A stretch of 64,000 nucleotides of DNA from Costertonia aggregata (GTDB lineage Bacteria > Bacteroidota > Bacteroidia > Flavobacteriales > Flavobacteriaceae), in NCBI RefSeq assembly GCF_013402795.1, contig NZ_CP058595.1, forward strand, positions 2,706,001-2,770,000, written 5' to 3'. Positions 43,310 through 53,856 of this stretch are shown here, one piece after another (positions within the stretch are counted from its first letter, which is position 1; each line of letters starts with the position of its first letter). A program made the position numbers and the translations under genes. The notes under the pieces are model-generated. The model searched no databases. It saw only the letters and a list, made by a program, of their open reading frames with translations, and had not been told where the DNA came from.

Positions 43310-43360
43310 CGTTTGGTTTGGTTTTTGATGTTGTTCTCATCTAACATAATAAACCAAACG
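43310..43360 (+). repeat. Inverted repeat in the leader of barrel gene 2
   Basis: CGTTTGGTTT (43310-43319) and AAACCAAACG (43351-43360), perfect 10-bp arms, 31-nt spacer, ending 4 nt before the ATG. It could fold over the start region in RNA, or be a regulator site. Confidence 0.5.
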
Positions 43361-43364
43361 TAGC

Positions 43365-43931
43365 ATGAAACGACTGATTTTACTCTTTGTATTGTTCACA
43401 ATTCCTTTTAGCTTGGCTGCTCAGAGAGATAAGCATGTTGAAGAAGGTCAATTCAAAATCAATCTAATTAACCCTGGCGTAGAATATGAGATGGGTATAG
43501 GCAAAAACCAAACTATTAATTTGGGACTGGGTTTGCAATTTGGTGCATCGGGCAGCGGAAGAAGAGAGTTCAACTACGCTTTCCTACCTGCCTTAAATGC
43601 GCAATACCGATATTATTACAATATGGATAGAAGGCTCGGCAAGGGTAAACGAATAGATGGTAATACCGGAAATTATTTGGCATTATCCGGCACTCTGTTT
43701 ACGTCCGATGTTATTATAGGTAATATAGAATCGGGTTCTGGAACCGCTGGTTTTATGGGGCCAGTTTATGGCATTCAAAGAACATACCCCAAGGGATTTA
43801 ATTATAGTATGGAATTTGGTCTTGGCCTTTATTTTGCCACCGATGAAAATTTTGAAGCGATTGATACTGGCTTTGGCCCCACGGTAAGCTTTAGTATTGG
43901 TTGGGTTATTGGAAAGAGGAAAAATAAGTAA
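43365..43931 (+). CDS. Small outer-membrane beta-barrel-like protein, paralogue 2
   Basis: 188 residues, same length as its upstream neighbour. Signal peptide ending SLAAQ, then GPVYGIQRTYPKGFNYSMEFGLGLYF and a closing FSIGWVIGKRKNK (the first copy has FTFGWVATKRKSK). A tandem duplication with clear divergence. Function unknown. Confidence 0.85.
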   Translation: MKRLILLFVLFTIPFSLAAQRDKHVEEGQFKINLINPGVEYEMGIGKNQTINLGLGLQFGASGSGRREFNYAFLPALNAQYRYYYNMDRRLGKGKRIDGNTGNYLALSGTLFTSDVIIGNIESGSGTAGFMGPVYGIQRTYPKGFNYSMEFGLGLYFATDENFEAIDTGFGPTVSFSIGWVIGKRKNK

Positions 43932-43984
43932 TTACAAACCAAACCTTCTCAAAATCAACAATATAAAAATAACATAAGATTGTG

Positions 43985-44013
43985 TTGCTACACAGAAAAT
44001 AGCAGTATCTTTG
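43985..44013 (+). promoter_or_regulatory. Promoter of typA
   Basis: TTG (43985-43987), 18 nt, TATCTTTG (44006-44013), leader of about 36 nt. Confidence 0.75.
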
Positions 44014-44052
44014 CACGCTTAAATAGTTTAGGGCTATTAATACAAAGTCTAT

Positions 44053-45852
44053 ATGTCAACAACAAAGAACATTGCTATAATCGCACACGTAGATCACGGT
44101 AAAACTACTTTGGTCGATAAGATTATGTATCACTGTCAATTATTTCGTGACAACGAGAATACAGGCGATTTAATATTGGATAACAACGATTTAGAGCGTG
44201 AAAGGGGTATTACCATTACCTCCAAAAACGTTTCAGTAGTCTACAAGGATACAAAGATCAATATTATAGACACTCCCGGTCACGCCGATTTTGGCGGTGA
44301 GGTAGAGCGTGTGCTGAACATGGCAGATGGTGTTCTTTTGTTGGTAGATGCCTTTGAAGGTCCCATGCCACAAACACGTTTTGTATTGCAAAAGGCTATC
44401 GATTTGGGATTGAAACCCTGTGTTGTCATCAATAAGGTAGATAAGGAAAACTGTACTCCAGAAGAAGTTCATGAAAAGGTATTTGACCTCATGTTCGAGT
44501 TGGGAGCCGAAGAATGGCAATTGGATTTCCCCACCGTTTACGGTTCTGCAAAGAACAATTGGATGAGTGATGACTGGAGGAACGAAACCGATTCCATTGA
44601 GCCTTTGTTGGATATGGTCGTTGAACATATCCCAACGTTTAAGCCAACCGAAGGTAACACCCAAATGTTGATCACTTCTTTGGATTTCTCCTCTTTTACA
44701 GGTAGAATAGCGATTGGAAGATTACAACGGGGTACATTAAAAGAAAACCAACAGATTTCTTTGGTAAAGAGAGACGGTAGTATCGCAAAATCAAAAATCA
44801 AGGAACTTTTTGTCTTTGAAGGCCTAGGTCGTAAAAAGGTACAAGAAGTTGCTACGGGCGATATATGTGCCTTGGTCGGTGTAGAAGGTTTCGAAATCGG
44901 TGATACGGTCGCCGATCTAGAAAATCCCGAAGGTTTAAAAACAATAGCTATCGATGAACCCACGATGAGTATGTTGTTTACCATCAACGATAGCCCGTTC
45001 TTTGGTCAGGACGGTAAATTTGTGACTTCCCGGCACATTAAAGAACGTTTGGAGCGCGAACTGGAAAAAAACCTGGCATTACGGGTTAACGAGACCGATA
45101 GTGCCGATAAATTCTTGGTCTTTGGCCGTGGGGTATTGCACCTTTCTGTTTTGATAGAGACCATGCGTCGTGAAGGATACGAATTACAGATAGGTCAACC
45201 ACAGGTAATCATCAAAGAAATTGATGGTGTAAAATGTGAACCCATAGAGCATTTAACGATTGATCTTCCTGAAGAGGTTTCTGGCAAGGCCGTAGAAATG
45301 GTCTCTATCCGTAAAGGGGAAATGACCAGTATGGAAGCCAAAGGGGAGCGTATGGTATGCGAGTTCCAAATACCTTCAAGGGGTATCATAGGGTTGAGAA
45401 ACCAATTATTGACCGCCACGGCGGGCGAAGCCATTATGGCGCACCGCTTTTTGGAATATCAACCCATGAAAGGGGAAATACCACAACGTCAGAACGGTTC
45501 TTTGGTTTCTATGGAGAAAGGAAAAGCAATTCCGTATTCAATTGATAAATTACAGGATCGCGGCAAGTTTTTTGTTGATCCGGGAGAGGATATTTATGAA
45601 GGTCAGGTCATTGGGGAGAATTCACGTGGCGATGATATGACGATAAATATTACCAAAACCAAAAAACTTTCCAACGTGCGTTCCGCAGGTGCAGATGATA
45701 AGGCAAAGATTGTTCCTGCTATAAAATTCTCATTAGAAGAGGCTTTGGAATATATCCAAAAAGATGAGTACGTAGAGGTAACCCCAAAGCACTTGCGACT
45801 TCGTAAAATATATTTGACCGAGGTTGATAGAAAAAGAAATAGAATAGTTTAA
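44053..45852 (+). CDS. typA: Ribosome-associated GTPase TypA/BipA
   Basis: 599 residues. [13 protein letters not shown] (P-loop), [25 protein letters not shown] and GSAK G-motifs, then EF-G-like domains and the BipA C-terminal domain ([28 protein letters not shown]). Helps ribosome assembly and adaptation to cold or stress. Single gene between its own promoter and a bidirectional terminator. Confidence 0.98.
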   Translation: MSTTKNIAIIAHVDHGKTTLVDKIMYHCQLFRDNENTGDLILDNNDLERERGITITSKNVSVVYKDTKINIIDTPGHADFGGEVERVLNMADGVLLLVDAFEGPMPQTRFVLQKAIDLGLKPCVVINKVDKENCTPEEVHEKVFDLMFELGAEEWQLDFPTVYGSAKNNWMSDDWRNETDSIEPLLDMVVEHIPTFKPTEGNTQMLITSLDFSSFTGRIAIGRLQRGTLKENQQISLVKRDGSIAKSKIKELFVFEGLGRKKVQEVATGDICALVGVEGFEIGDTVADLENPEGLKTIAIDEPTMSMLFTINDSPFFGQDGKFVTSRHIKERLERELEKNLALRVNETDSADKFLVFGRGVLHLSVLIETMRREGYELQIGQPQVIIKEIDGVKCEPIEHLTIDLPEEVSGKAVEMVSIRKGEMTSMEAKGERMVCEFQIPSRGIIGLRNQLLTATAGEAIMAHRFLEYQPMKGEIPQRQNGSLVSMEKGKAIPYSIDKLQDRGKFFVDPGEDIYEGQVIGENSRGDDMTINITKTKKLSNVRSAGADDKAKIVPAIKFSLEEALEYIQKDEYVEVTPKHLRLRKIYLTEVDRKRNRIV

Positions 45853-45903
45853 TAACCCTTTGAATATTCCGATACTTCAGGTAATTCACTATACCTAGTT
45901 AAA

Positions 45904-45920
45904 CAATGGAATTTCCATTG
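45904..45920. repeat. Palindrome after typA
   Basis: CAATGGAA-T-TTCCATTG, perfect 8-1-8, in the convergent gap before the terminator. No function evident. Confidence 0.5.
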
Positions 45921-45938
45921 AATTGTGGTTGATATCCT

Positions 45939-45981
45939 AAAAAAGAAGAGCTGGAAACATATGTTTCCGGCTCTTCTTTTT
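45939..45981. terminator. Bidirectional terminator between typA and the glucokinase gene
   Basis: AAAAGAAGAGC(T/C)GGAAACAT arms and T run on both sides, 43 nt. Convergent genes share it. Confidence 0.9.
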
Positions 45982-45997
45982 CCTTACATTTTTTAAA

Positions 45998-46747
45998 TTA
46001 ATCCCTTGGCGCTTGGTGCAAAGCAGCCGCAGCAGCACCAACAATACCGGCGGAGTTCCTTAGCTCAGCAGGTACAACGGTCGTTTCTATGGTAATGTAG
46101 TCCTTATATTCATCAAAGTCTTTTGAAGCTCCGCCACCTAGAATAATCAAGTCAGGCGCAATGATCAATTCAACATACTTGAGGAATGTATTAAAACGTT
46201 TGCCCCATTTTTTATAAGTAAGGCCTTCGCGTTGCTTGGCGGAATCTGCGGCCCACAGCTCGATTTTTTTATGTTTTTTGTAGGGAATTTGTCCCAATTC
46301 AAAATTGGGAATGAGTTCGCCATCCAAAAACGCCCCGCTTCCTAGTCCGGTGCCAATGGTTATCATAACGACCAAGCCTTGCTTTCCCTTGCCGATACCA
46401 TAATTCATGGTAGCATATCCCGCAGCATCGGCATCATTGATGACTGTTACGGGTAAACCGGTATATTCGGCGAACAGTTCTTTTACGTTGAGACCCAACC
46501 ATTTTTTATGAAGATTCCCTGGAGACTTGCATACGCCGTGTTTGATTATAGTGGGAAACCCTACGCCTACGGGGCCCTTATGTTCAAAATGCTTTACTAT
46601 TTGGGCAACAACTTTTGCCATGTCTTTTGGTTTTCTGCCTTCCGGGGTAGGTATTCTATGTCTTTTGGTCAACATTTCGCCTGTAAGTGAATTTACCAGT
46701 GCGCCTTTAATTCCCGATCCGCCGATATCAATACCCAATACTTCCAT
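45998..46747 (-). CDS. ppgK: Polyphosphate glucokinase (ROK family)
   Basis: 249 residues. EVLGIDIGGSGIKGALV, VINDADAAGYATMNYG, MITIGTGLGSGAFLDGELIPNFELGQ, then KKWGKRFN and LIILGGGASK. Length and the C-terminal pattern match polyphosphate-dependent glucose kinases rather than ATP-only ROK sugar kinases or repressors. Makes glucose-6-phosphate in the cytoplasm. Confidence 0.88.
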   Translation of the reverse strand: MEVLGIDIGGSGIKGALVNSLTGEMLTKRHRIPTPEGRKPKDMAKVVAQIVKHFEHKGPVGVGFPTIIKHGVCKSPGNLHKKWLGLNVKELFAEYTGLPVTVINDADAAGYATMNYGIGKGKQGLVVMITIGTGLGSGAFLDGELIPNFELGQIPYKKHKKIELWAADSAKQREGLTYKKWGKRFNTFLKYVELIIAPDLIILGGGASKDFDEYKDYITIETTVVPAELRNSAGIVGAAAAALHQAPRD

Positions 46748-46808
46748 TAAAGTGGTTTATGTTTGCGGTTGCCAAAGTAAGAAAAACTTTAAGGATAAGA
46801 AAGATTGA

Positions 46809-47624
46809 TTATTTCAGAAGCCCTTTTTCTTTCAGAAAATCAAATATCAAGACATCAACTGCTGAAATCTTGTCAATATCTGAATAGTCGAGCCATCGCA
46901 ATTCTTCAATTTCTGAGGCAGGTTTTAATTCACCGTAATATTTGCCGGTGTAGCAGGTCATACGAACCAATATTCCATTTTTGTGACCATCGGCCTGGGC
47001 TTCAAAAATTCCAACGAACTGCAATGAATCTATATCCAGATCTACTGTGAGCTCTTCTTTGATTTCCCGTAGCAGGGCTTGTGCATCTACCTCATCTTTT
47101 TCACGCTTGCCACCGGGAATATAGTACTTTTCCTTGCCCATGCTCCTTGTACCCAGAATTTTACCGTCTTTAAGGTGTATCCAAGCCAGTTTGTCAATAA
47201 TCTCATCTGTAGGTTCAATGTAATAATCAATTGAATTTAGGGAATGGTTGGGGTCTATAACATCCAATATTTTGTCTATTGCTTTGCCAAAACCGGTCAA
47301 TGTTCCAAGTACTTTATTTCTGCCCAAAGCACTGGAAATCGTCTCGTCCCTATTTCCGAATTTGTACCCTCCTTTTTTTATCCATAGTACGTTCAGTAAA
47401 TGCATCATCATTACGTTGCCCAATTGATCTATTGAAATGGCGACCTTTAAAAGATACTCGCCTAGACCCCTAAATCCTTTGGTAAAAAGGGAATGTAAGA
47501 TTCCGTAAACAAAACCCAACGGCCCTGTACCTACTAAAAGTATTATTGATATCAAAAAAAGTAATATACCTATGAAAGGGTTTACCTTTTTATCGGCCTG
47601 ATATACTTGTTTTTTAAGAATCAT
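46809..47624 (-). CDS. Membrane-anchored Nudix hydrolase fusion
   Basis: 271 residues. Residues 17-45 hold a hydrophobic hairpin, followed by a segment LGNVMMMHLLNVLWI...YKFGNRDETISSALGRNK (69-104), which I recall as a stand-alone small membrane-protein family in Bacteroidota. The C-terminal half is a Nudix domain with box GKREKDE-x7-REIKEEL (172-192). The Nudix box has Thr where Gly is usual. Should hydrolyse a nucleoside-diphosphate-linked compound at the inner membrane. Confidence 0.85.
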   Translation of the reverse strand: MILKKQVYQADKKVNPFIGILLFLISIILLVGTGPLGFVYGILHSLFTKGFRGLGEYLLKVAISIDQLGNVMMMHLLNVLWIKKGGYKFGNRDETISSALGRNKVLGTLTGFGKAIDKILDVIDPNHSLNSIDYYIEPTDEIIDKLAWIHLKDGKILGTRSMGKEKYYIPGGKREKDEVDAQALLREIKEELTVDLDIDSLQFVGIFEAQADGHKNGILVRMTCYTGKYYGELKPASEIEELRWLDYSDIDKISAVDVLIFDFLKEKGLLK

Positions 47625-47750
47625 GTCATAAATTTAATGGGGCACTTAAAGTTAGCACAATTATCTTTTATGTGTTCGGGACTGTTTGAGTTTTTTTAGG
47701 TTAGATTTCCATATATTTATCTAGTGTAAACGTATCCCCAAACGATTTTG

Positions 47751-48101
47751 ATGAAAACATTTTTTAAAATATTCTCTGCATTTTTTGCCTTTTTTTTTCT
47801 TTGGGCGGCATACGTGCAGTACAATGATCCGGACCCTTATGTATGGATGGCCTTGTATATCTTTGCAGCAGTAATTTCCATATTGTTCTTTTTGGACAAA
47901 CTTTCGTACAAACTGGCTTTGGTTATGGCCGTTGGTTATTTGGTCGGGGCATTTTTGAATTGGCCCGATGTTTTTCAAGGCATAACCATTGGCGAAGGGG
48001 AAATAGAGAATATCGAAAAGGGTAGGGAATCTTTGGGACTGCTTTTTTGTTCGGTAATTCTTTTCGTGTATGCCTTACGTCTGCGCTTTACTAGAAAATA
48101 G
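47751..48101 (+). CDS. TMEM220-like membrane protein
   Basis: 116 residues from the ATG at 47751 (a TTG one codon earlier is less likely). Four helices; AAYVQYNDPDPYVWMALYI is the TMEM220 hallmark. Function unknown. Convergent with ftsE, 1 bp between stop codons. Confidence 0.85.
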   Translation: MKTFFKIFSAFFAFFFLWAAYVQYNDPDPYVWMALYIFAAVISILFFLDKLSYKLALVMAVGYLVGAFLNWPDVFQGITIGEGEIENIEKGRESLGLLFCSVILFVYALRLRFTRK

Positions 48102-48102
48102 G

Positions 48103-48786
48103 TTATACCGCTTTTTGTACCACCTCAAATACTTTGCTGCCATCGCATTTTAAGGTTTTTGAGGGGTATTTGAGAATAAGGGCGTAGTCGTGCGTGGCCA
48201 TTAATATGGTTCTACCGGTCTTGTTGATTTCTTGTAGCACTTTCATGACCTCTACACTGGTTTGGGGATCTAGGTTCCCTGTTGGTTCGTCCGCAAGTAT
48301 AAGCTCGGGGTCGTTCAATAGCGCACGTGCAATGGCGATACGTTGCTGCTCCCCGCCAGAAAGTTCATGGGGAAATTTAAACCCTTTGGTTTTCATATCA
48401 ACTTTATGCAGTACCTCTTCTATTTTAGCATCCATTTTAGGTTGATCTATCCAACCTGTAGCCTTTAAAACAAAGCGTAGATTGTTATTGATGGTCCTAT
48501 CGGGCAGCAATTTAAAATCTTGAAAAACAATGCCCAATTTTCGGCGCAAAAAGGGAATATCTTTTTCTTGTAAGGTCTTCAAATTAAAATCCACGATACT
48601 GCCTTGGCCTTGCTTTAAGGGAAGATCACCGTAAAGCGTTTTCATAAAACTGCTTTTACCACTTCCGGTTTTACCGATAAGGTATACGAATTCCCCTTTT
48701 TTGATTTCAAGGCTAATGTCATTCAATATCATATTTTCCTTTTGGAAAACGGCTACATCGGTCAACTTTAGAATGCTCTCTGCCAT
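48103..48786 (-). CDS. ftsE: Cell-division ABC ATPase FtsE-like
   Basis: 227 residues. Walker [11 protein letters not shown]-loop VFQDFKLLP, signature [15 protein letters not shown], Walker [15 protein letters not shown], and [13 protein letters not shown]. The FtsE/LolD group; FtsE is favoured by overall sequence and the [10 protein letters not shown] segment. Its FtsX partner is not adjacent; the permease at 23.7 kb is of the LolE type. With FtsX it activates cell-wall hydrolases at division. Confidence 0.88.
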   Translation of the reverse strand: MAESILKLTDVAVFQKENMILNDISLEIKKGEFVYLIGKTGSGKSSFMKTLYGDLPLKQGQGSIVDFNLKTLQEKDIPFLRRKLGIVFQDFKLLPDRTINNNLRFVLKATGWIDQPKMDAKIEEVLHKVDMKTKGFKFPHELSGGEQQRIAIARALLNDPELILADEPTGNLDPQTSVEVMKVLQEINKTGRTILMATHDYALILKYPSKTLKCDGSKVFEVVQKAV

Positions 48787-48937
48787 AGATTTGCTTGTTC
48801 GTATAAAAGTAATAAGTTCTGTCAGATATAAAGTGGCCAGCCATAAAAATTTTTATCTTTCCTGTTGAACATACTTAGGAATGATATTTGACGTTATCTA
48901 AGTAATACCGGTAATTCAAAAATAGTCAGAGAACGCT

Positions 48938-51900
48938 ATGCTTAAACAGATCACCGCTTTTCTTCCCATTTTCATGGGATTTTTTTGGATGGCTAATGCT
49001 CAGGAATCCAAAATTTACACACACGAAGATGTTGCCTATTTAGAAGCTTTGGAGCTGTACAACAACAAGCAGTACCAAGCCGCCCAACGTATATTTGAAA
49101 CGGTCAAGGCTAATACGTCGGATGTTGAGACCCAGGCCAACAGCACATATTATGTTGCCAACGCCGCTATACGGTTAAACCAGATAGGGGCCGATAAATT
49201 AATGGAGGATTTTGTGGAGCGTTACCCGACCTCGACCAAAAGAAACTCAGCTTTTTCCGATGTTGCCGATTATTATTTCGAAACCGGAAAATACCCATAT
49301 GCCTTAAAATGGTACGATAAAGTGGATCAAAGTGCGATGTCCCGAAAAGAAAAGGAACGTTTCAACTTTAATTATGGGTATGCCTTGTTTTCATCAAAAA
49401 AAACAAAAGAAGCCGAACGTTACTTGAGCAAGGTCGCCAATTCACCCACATATGGTTCGCAAGCTAAATATTATTTGGGTTATATTTCATACCAACAGGA
49501 CGATTATGATGGGGCCAACGAACGATTTGACCAAATTACCGATCAAGAATTGTTGGACGAAAAGCTTTCCTATTACCAAGCCGACATGAATTTTAAGCTG
49601 GGTAATTTTGAGGAATCCATTGCTTTGGCAAAAAAACAATTGCCAAAATCGGATAGAAAAGAAGTTTCCGAGCTGAACAAAATCATAGGGGAGAGTTATT
49701 TTAACCTAAAACAGTATGAAAATGCAGTTCCCTATTTAAAAGAATACAAGGGTAAGCGTGGCAAATGGAGCAACACCGACTACTATCTTTTAGGATATTC
49801 CTATTACAAGCAGGGCGATTATGAAAATGCCATTCAACAATTCAATAAAATTATAGGCGGTACCAACAGTGTTTCGCAAAACGCTTATTATCATTTGGCG
49901 GAGTGTTATTTAAACGTAGATAAAAAGCAAGAAGCTTTGAACGCTTTCAAAAACGCCGCCCAAATGGATTTTTCTTCCGAAATCCAAAAAGATGCATACT
50001 TGAACTACGCACGGTTAAGCTACGAAATAGGCAATGCATATGAATCGGTTCCTCAAGTAATTTCAAGTTATTTGGAGAAATATCCCAATGATGCCAATTC
50101 GGGGGAGATGCAAGAGCTTTTGGTAGATTCTTACATAACATCCAAAAACTTCAAGGGTGCGATGGAACTGTTGGAGGACAATAAAAATTATGCCAGCAAG
50201 GCCACCTATCAAAAAGTTGCCTTTTATAGAGGGGTAGAGCTGTTTATGGATGCCGATCACGCAAGTGCATTGGAGAATTTCACCAAATCCTTGGATAGTG
50301 CCGAAGATGCGATTTTTACCGCAAGGGCCCAATATTGGAAAGGAGAATCCGAATATGTATTGAATAGGTTTGATGATGCTTTAAGCAGCTTTTCCAAATT
50401 CAAAACGGCCCCTTCTGCAAAATCAGTCCCTGAGTATGCTAATCTGGACTATAATTTGGCGTACACCTATTTTAAGTTGAAAAATTATGGACAAGCAATC
50501 GATTATTTTCAAAAGTATACGGCTTCAAACAATGCCGAAAGCGAAAAACGAAATGACGCCTATTTGCGTTTGGGCGATAGTTATTTTGTGACCAGCACAT
50601 ATTGGCCCGCCATAGAATCCTACAACAAGGTTTTGGCGAGTAATAGCCCCGAAAAAGATTATGCGGCCTTTCAAAAAGCATTGAGCTACGGGTTTGTAGA
50701 TAGGGTTGCGGACAAAATTAAAGGGCTCGATAATCTCGTCTCCCAATTTTCAAATTCAAGTCTACGCGACGATGCCCTTTTTGAATTGGGCAACTCATAT
50801 GTAAAAACAAATAAAGAAAAAGAAGGCCTACAAGCTTATGATCAGTTGATACGTGACTTTAAAAAAAGTAGCTTGGTGCCCCAGGCCATGCTACGCCAAG
50901 GGCTAATACATTACAACGCTAACCGAAACGAGCAAGCTTTGACCAAATTCAAGACCGTAGCCAAGGATTATCCCGGTACACAAGAAGCCGTACAGGCCGT
51001 AACTACTGCAAAACTGATTTATGTTGATCTAGGGCGCGTAAACGAATATGCCGCATGGGTAGAAAACCTTGATTTTATTGAGGTTACCGATACAGAACTG
51101 GATAATGCTACTTTTGAATCGGCCGAAAAACAACTTCTAGAAGGTAAGGACGATGCAGCACTCAGGGGATTACGTGAATATGTTGACCAATTTCCGAACG
51201 GACTGCATAGTCTGAGGGCGAACTTTAATTTGGCACAACTCTATTTCAAAAAAGGTGACACGAACAATGCCTTGACCCATTATAAAAATGTGACCGATAA
51301 GGGAGTGAACGAATATACGGAACAATCCTTGGCACGCATATCCGAAATCTATATCGCAAAGGATCAATATTCTGATGCTATCCCGTTTTTGGAACGATTG
51401 GAAACTTCGGCACAGATTCAGCAGAATATAACATTTTCCCAATCTAACCTTATGAAGGGATATTATGAACAAAAAGATTATGAACAGACCATAACTTACG
51501 CCAACAAAGTTTTGGCCACTGCAAAAATAGATGATCGTATCAAGAGCGATGCCCACGTGATGATTGCACGCTCGGCTATCCAGACCAATGATGAAGCAAA
51601 GGCAGAAGAGGCTTACAAAGAGGTCAAAAAAATAGCAACTGGCAAGTTGGCGGCCGAAGCTTGGTATTATGATGCTTATTTTAAACATAAGGCTCGGGAT
51701 TTTGAAGCTTCAAACATCGCCGTACAAAAATTGGCCAAAGATTTTTCGGCCTACAAGGAATGGGGCGGAAAAGGTCTAATACTCATGGCAAAAAACTTCT
51801 ATGCCCTGGATGATGCCTATCAGGCTACCTATATTTTGGATAATGTGATTACCAATTTTGAACAGTTTCCCGAAATTGTTGCCCAGGCTAGAGGCGAGCT

Positions 51901-51961
51901 TTCCATTATCAAGGCAAAAGAAGCAAAGCGCAATTCATCCGTTGACCCCGACGATAATTAA
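48938..51961 (+). CDS. Large TPR-repeat periplasmic protein
   Basis: 1007 residues: a signal peptide ending MANAQ, then nearly continuous TPR units, for example YLLGYSYYKQGDYENAIQQFNKI, YNLAYTYFKLKNYGQAIDYFQKY and AYLRLGDSYFVTSTYWPAIESYNKV. A scaffold for an envelope complex. It is followed after 22 bp by a TonB-receptor-like barrel, a pairing I recall as conserved in Bacteroidota. Function unknown. Confidence 0.9.
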   Translation: MLKQITAFLPIFMGFFWMANAQESKIYTHEDVAYLEALELYNNKQYQAAQRIFETVKANTSDVETQANSTYYVANAAIRLNQIGADKLMEDFVERYPTSTKRNSAFSDVADYYFETGKYPYALKWYDKVDQSAMSRKEKERFNFNYGYALFSSKKTKEAERYLSKVANSPTYGSQAKYYLGYISYQQDDYDGANERFDQITDQELLDEKLSYYQADMNFKLGNFEESIALAKKQLPKSDRKEVSELNKIIGESYFNLKQYENAVPYLKEYKGKRGKWSNTDYYLLGYSYYKQGDYENAIQQFNKIIGGTNSVSQNAYYHLAECYLNVDKKQEALNAFKNAAQMDFSSEIQKDAYLNYARLSYEIGNAYESVPQVISSYLEKYPNDANSGEMQELLVDSYITSKNFKGAMELLEDNKNYASKATYQKVAFYRGVELFMDADHASALENFTKSLDSAEDAIFTARAQYWKGESEYVLNRFDDALSSFSKFKTAPSAKSVPEYANLDYNLAYTYFKLKNYGQAIDYFQKYTASNNAESEKRNDAYLRLGDSYFVTSTYWPAIESYNKVLASNSPEKDYAAFQKALSYGFVDRVADKIKGLDNLVSQFSNSSLRDDALFELGNSYVKTNKEKEGLQAYDQLIRDFKKSSLVPQAMLRQGLIHYNANRNEQALTKFKTVAKDYPGTQEAVQAVTTAKLIYVDLGRVNEYAAWVENLDFIEVTDTELDNATFESAEKQLLEGKDDAALRGLREYVDQFPNGLHSLRANFNLAQLYFKKGDTNNALTHYKNVTDKGVNEYTEQSLARISEIYIAKDQYSDAIPFLERLETSAQIQQNITFSQSNLMKGYYEQKDYEQTITYANKVLATAKIDDRIKSDAHVMIARSAIQTNDEAKAEEAYKEVKKIATGKLAAEAWYYDAYFKHKARDFEASNIAVQKLAKDFSAYKEWGGKGLILMAKNFYALDDAYQATYILDNVITNFEQFPEIVAQARGELSIIKAKEAKRNSSVDPDDN

Positions 51962-51983
51962 ATTTCCAGTAAAAGTGAGGTAT

Positions 51984-53750
51984 ATGTATAAGCATATTAA
52001 AATACTGTCGTTTATATTTTTGAGTACTATCCAGATAGCAATGGCCCAAGAAAAGGATAGTATTGGCACAGAAACGGTTACGGTGGTAAAATCCTATAGA
52101 CCTACCATTTCGGATGCGTTTAAAATTAAGTCTGTCCCCAATTTGAATGATTCTATCGTTCTGAAAAAAAAAGAAATTAAGTATACTATATTTTCGGTCC
52201 CGGTAGCATCAACGTTTACCCCCGCTAAGGGAAAAGCGGCCAAAGTAGAAAAAACACCACCGCCTAAATTGTTCAACTCCTATGCTTCGGTAGGTTTGGG
52301 TAATTTCAACAATGCATTGGTCGATTTTTATACAAGCAGAGGATTCAACAGGGGCGAAGATCGGTTGGATATCGGTTTGAACCATTTCTCTTCAAGGGGG
52401 GACATAGACAATACGGTTCTGGATACCGATTTTTACAATACAAAGTTAGATGTTGGCTACGCCAAACGGGATAGGGATTTTAATTGGGGAACCAATATTG
52501 GCCTACAACATCAGTTGTACAATTGGTACGGTACGCCCGACGATACTTTTGATTTTCCACCAAATGTATTCGTGGAAATAGACCGAAAGAATTTTCGTCA
52601 AAACTATTTCAATGCCGAATTGGGAGGGTATATCAACCTAGAAGATTCGTTCTTTAAAACTGGTAAAGTGTTGGTAAGAAGGTTTTGGGATGCGACAACT
52701 TCCGCAGAAAACAGGTTGGTTTTGGAACCCACCTTTGAACTGCCCATTACCGAAGAACTTTTGACCATCAAGACCAAGTTTGATTATGTTGGGGGCAACT
52801 TTGAGAATGCCAACCTCAATAACGAGGAAAATACTCCAGAAGTTGATTATGCCCATATGCAAATCGGGGTCAACCCAAGTATTGTGATATTACGGGACGA
52901 CCTCACGCTTAATTTGGGTGCAAATATCGTATATGGCCTTGATACCGAGAATAGTGACAGTAATTTCTATATATATCCTACGGTTACGGCTTCATATCGA
53001 TTGTTGGATGAGGTCGCCATAGTATATGGTGGTATCGAGGGGCAATTGAGACAAAACTCATACCATGGTTTTGTTGATGAGAACCCATTTGTGTCGCCGA
53101 CCCTTTTGATAGGTCCTACCGATCAGCAGTACGATGGTTATATAGGTTTAAAAGGGCAATTGCTCTCTAATGTTAGCTATAACCTAAAAGGCTCATATAT
53201 GGCTGAGAACAGGAGGCCGTTGTTCAAATTAAATCCGGTAAATCTGTTCAGGAATGATGAGAAGGGGTATACTTTAGGCAATTCTTTCGAAGTTTTTTAC
53301 GATGATATAAAAACCTTGGGCCTATTTGGCGAAATAAATGTAGATGTAAACCGTAATTTTTCATTGGGCCTCAATGCAGAAGTGTATGATTACAACACCG
53401 AAACCGGTCAACCCGCTTGGAATTTGCCCAACCTAAAAGGGTCTTTGACGATGGACTACCAAATAGGGGAAAAGTGGTTTATGGGGGCCAATCTTTTCTA
53501 CGTGGGCGAACGGGACGATATACGCTCAGAAGTAATACAAAACGCCCTGCCTTCACAATTTCCCAGTGAAACGATAAACCTTGATGCATTTTTTGATGCC
53601 AATGCACATTTGGGCTATCGGTTTAACGAGCAACTTTCCATTTTTGCAAAGGCTTCCAACATAGCCAATAATGATTACCAACGTTGGGCCAATTTTAGGG
53701 TGCAAAGTTTTCAGGTATTGGCAGGGGCTACCTATAAGTTCGATTTTTAA
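51984..53750 (+). CDS. TonB-receptor-like outer-membrane barrel without a normal plug
   Basis: 588 residues from the ATG at 51984, where the signal peptide (KHIKILSFIFLSTIQIAMAQ) begins; the longer frame runs back into the TPR gene. A short N-terminal part with TETVTVVKSYRPTISDAFKIK is followed directly by barrel strands, ending AGATYKFDF. The plug domain expected in a transporter is missing or very reduced. Probably an envelope partner of the upstream TPR protein rather than a nutrient transporter. Confidence 0.85.
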   Translation: MYKHIKILSFIFLSTIQIAMAQEKDSIGTETVTVVKSYRPTISDAFKIKSVPNLNDSIVLKKKEIKYTIFSVPVASTFTPAKGKAAKVEKTPPPKLFNSYASVGLGNFNNALVDFYTSRGFNRGEDRLDIGLNHFSSRGDIDNTVLDTDFYNTKLDVGYAKRDRDFNWGTNIGLQHQLYNWYGTPDDTFDFPPNVFVEIDRKNFRQNYFNAELGGYINLEDSFFKTGKVLVRRFWDATTSAENRLVLEPTFELPITEELLTIKTKFDYVGGNFENANLNNEENTPEVDYAHMQIGVNPSIVILRDDLTLNLGANIVYGLDTENSDSNFYIYPTVTASYRLLDEVAIVYGGIEGQLRQNSYHGFVDENPFVSPTLLIGPTDQQYDGYIGLKGQLLSNVSYNLKGSYMAENRRPLFKLNPVNLFRNDEKGYTLGNSFEVFYDDIKTLGLFGEINVDVNRNFSLGLNAEVYDYNTETGQPAWNLPNLKGSLTMDYQIGEKWFMGANLFYVGERDDIRSEVIQNALPSQFPSETINLDAFFDANAHLGYRFNEQLSIFAKASNIANNDYQRWANFRVQSFQVLAGATYKFDF

Positions 53751-53856
53751 GGTCCATCGGATTTAAACTTATAAATTCAACCGTATAGCGAAGCCTTTAT
53801 CACTTTTTTCCTTTTAATCCTTATTTTAGGAGTGATTAATCATTACCAAAAGCCCC

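Noticed and set aside
51170-51688. 172-codon minus-strand frame
   Set aside because: Antisense to clear TPR repeats; composition is Phe/Ile/Cys-rich as expected of a shadow.
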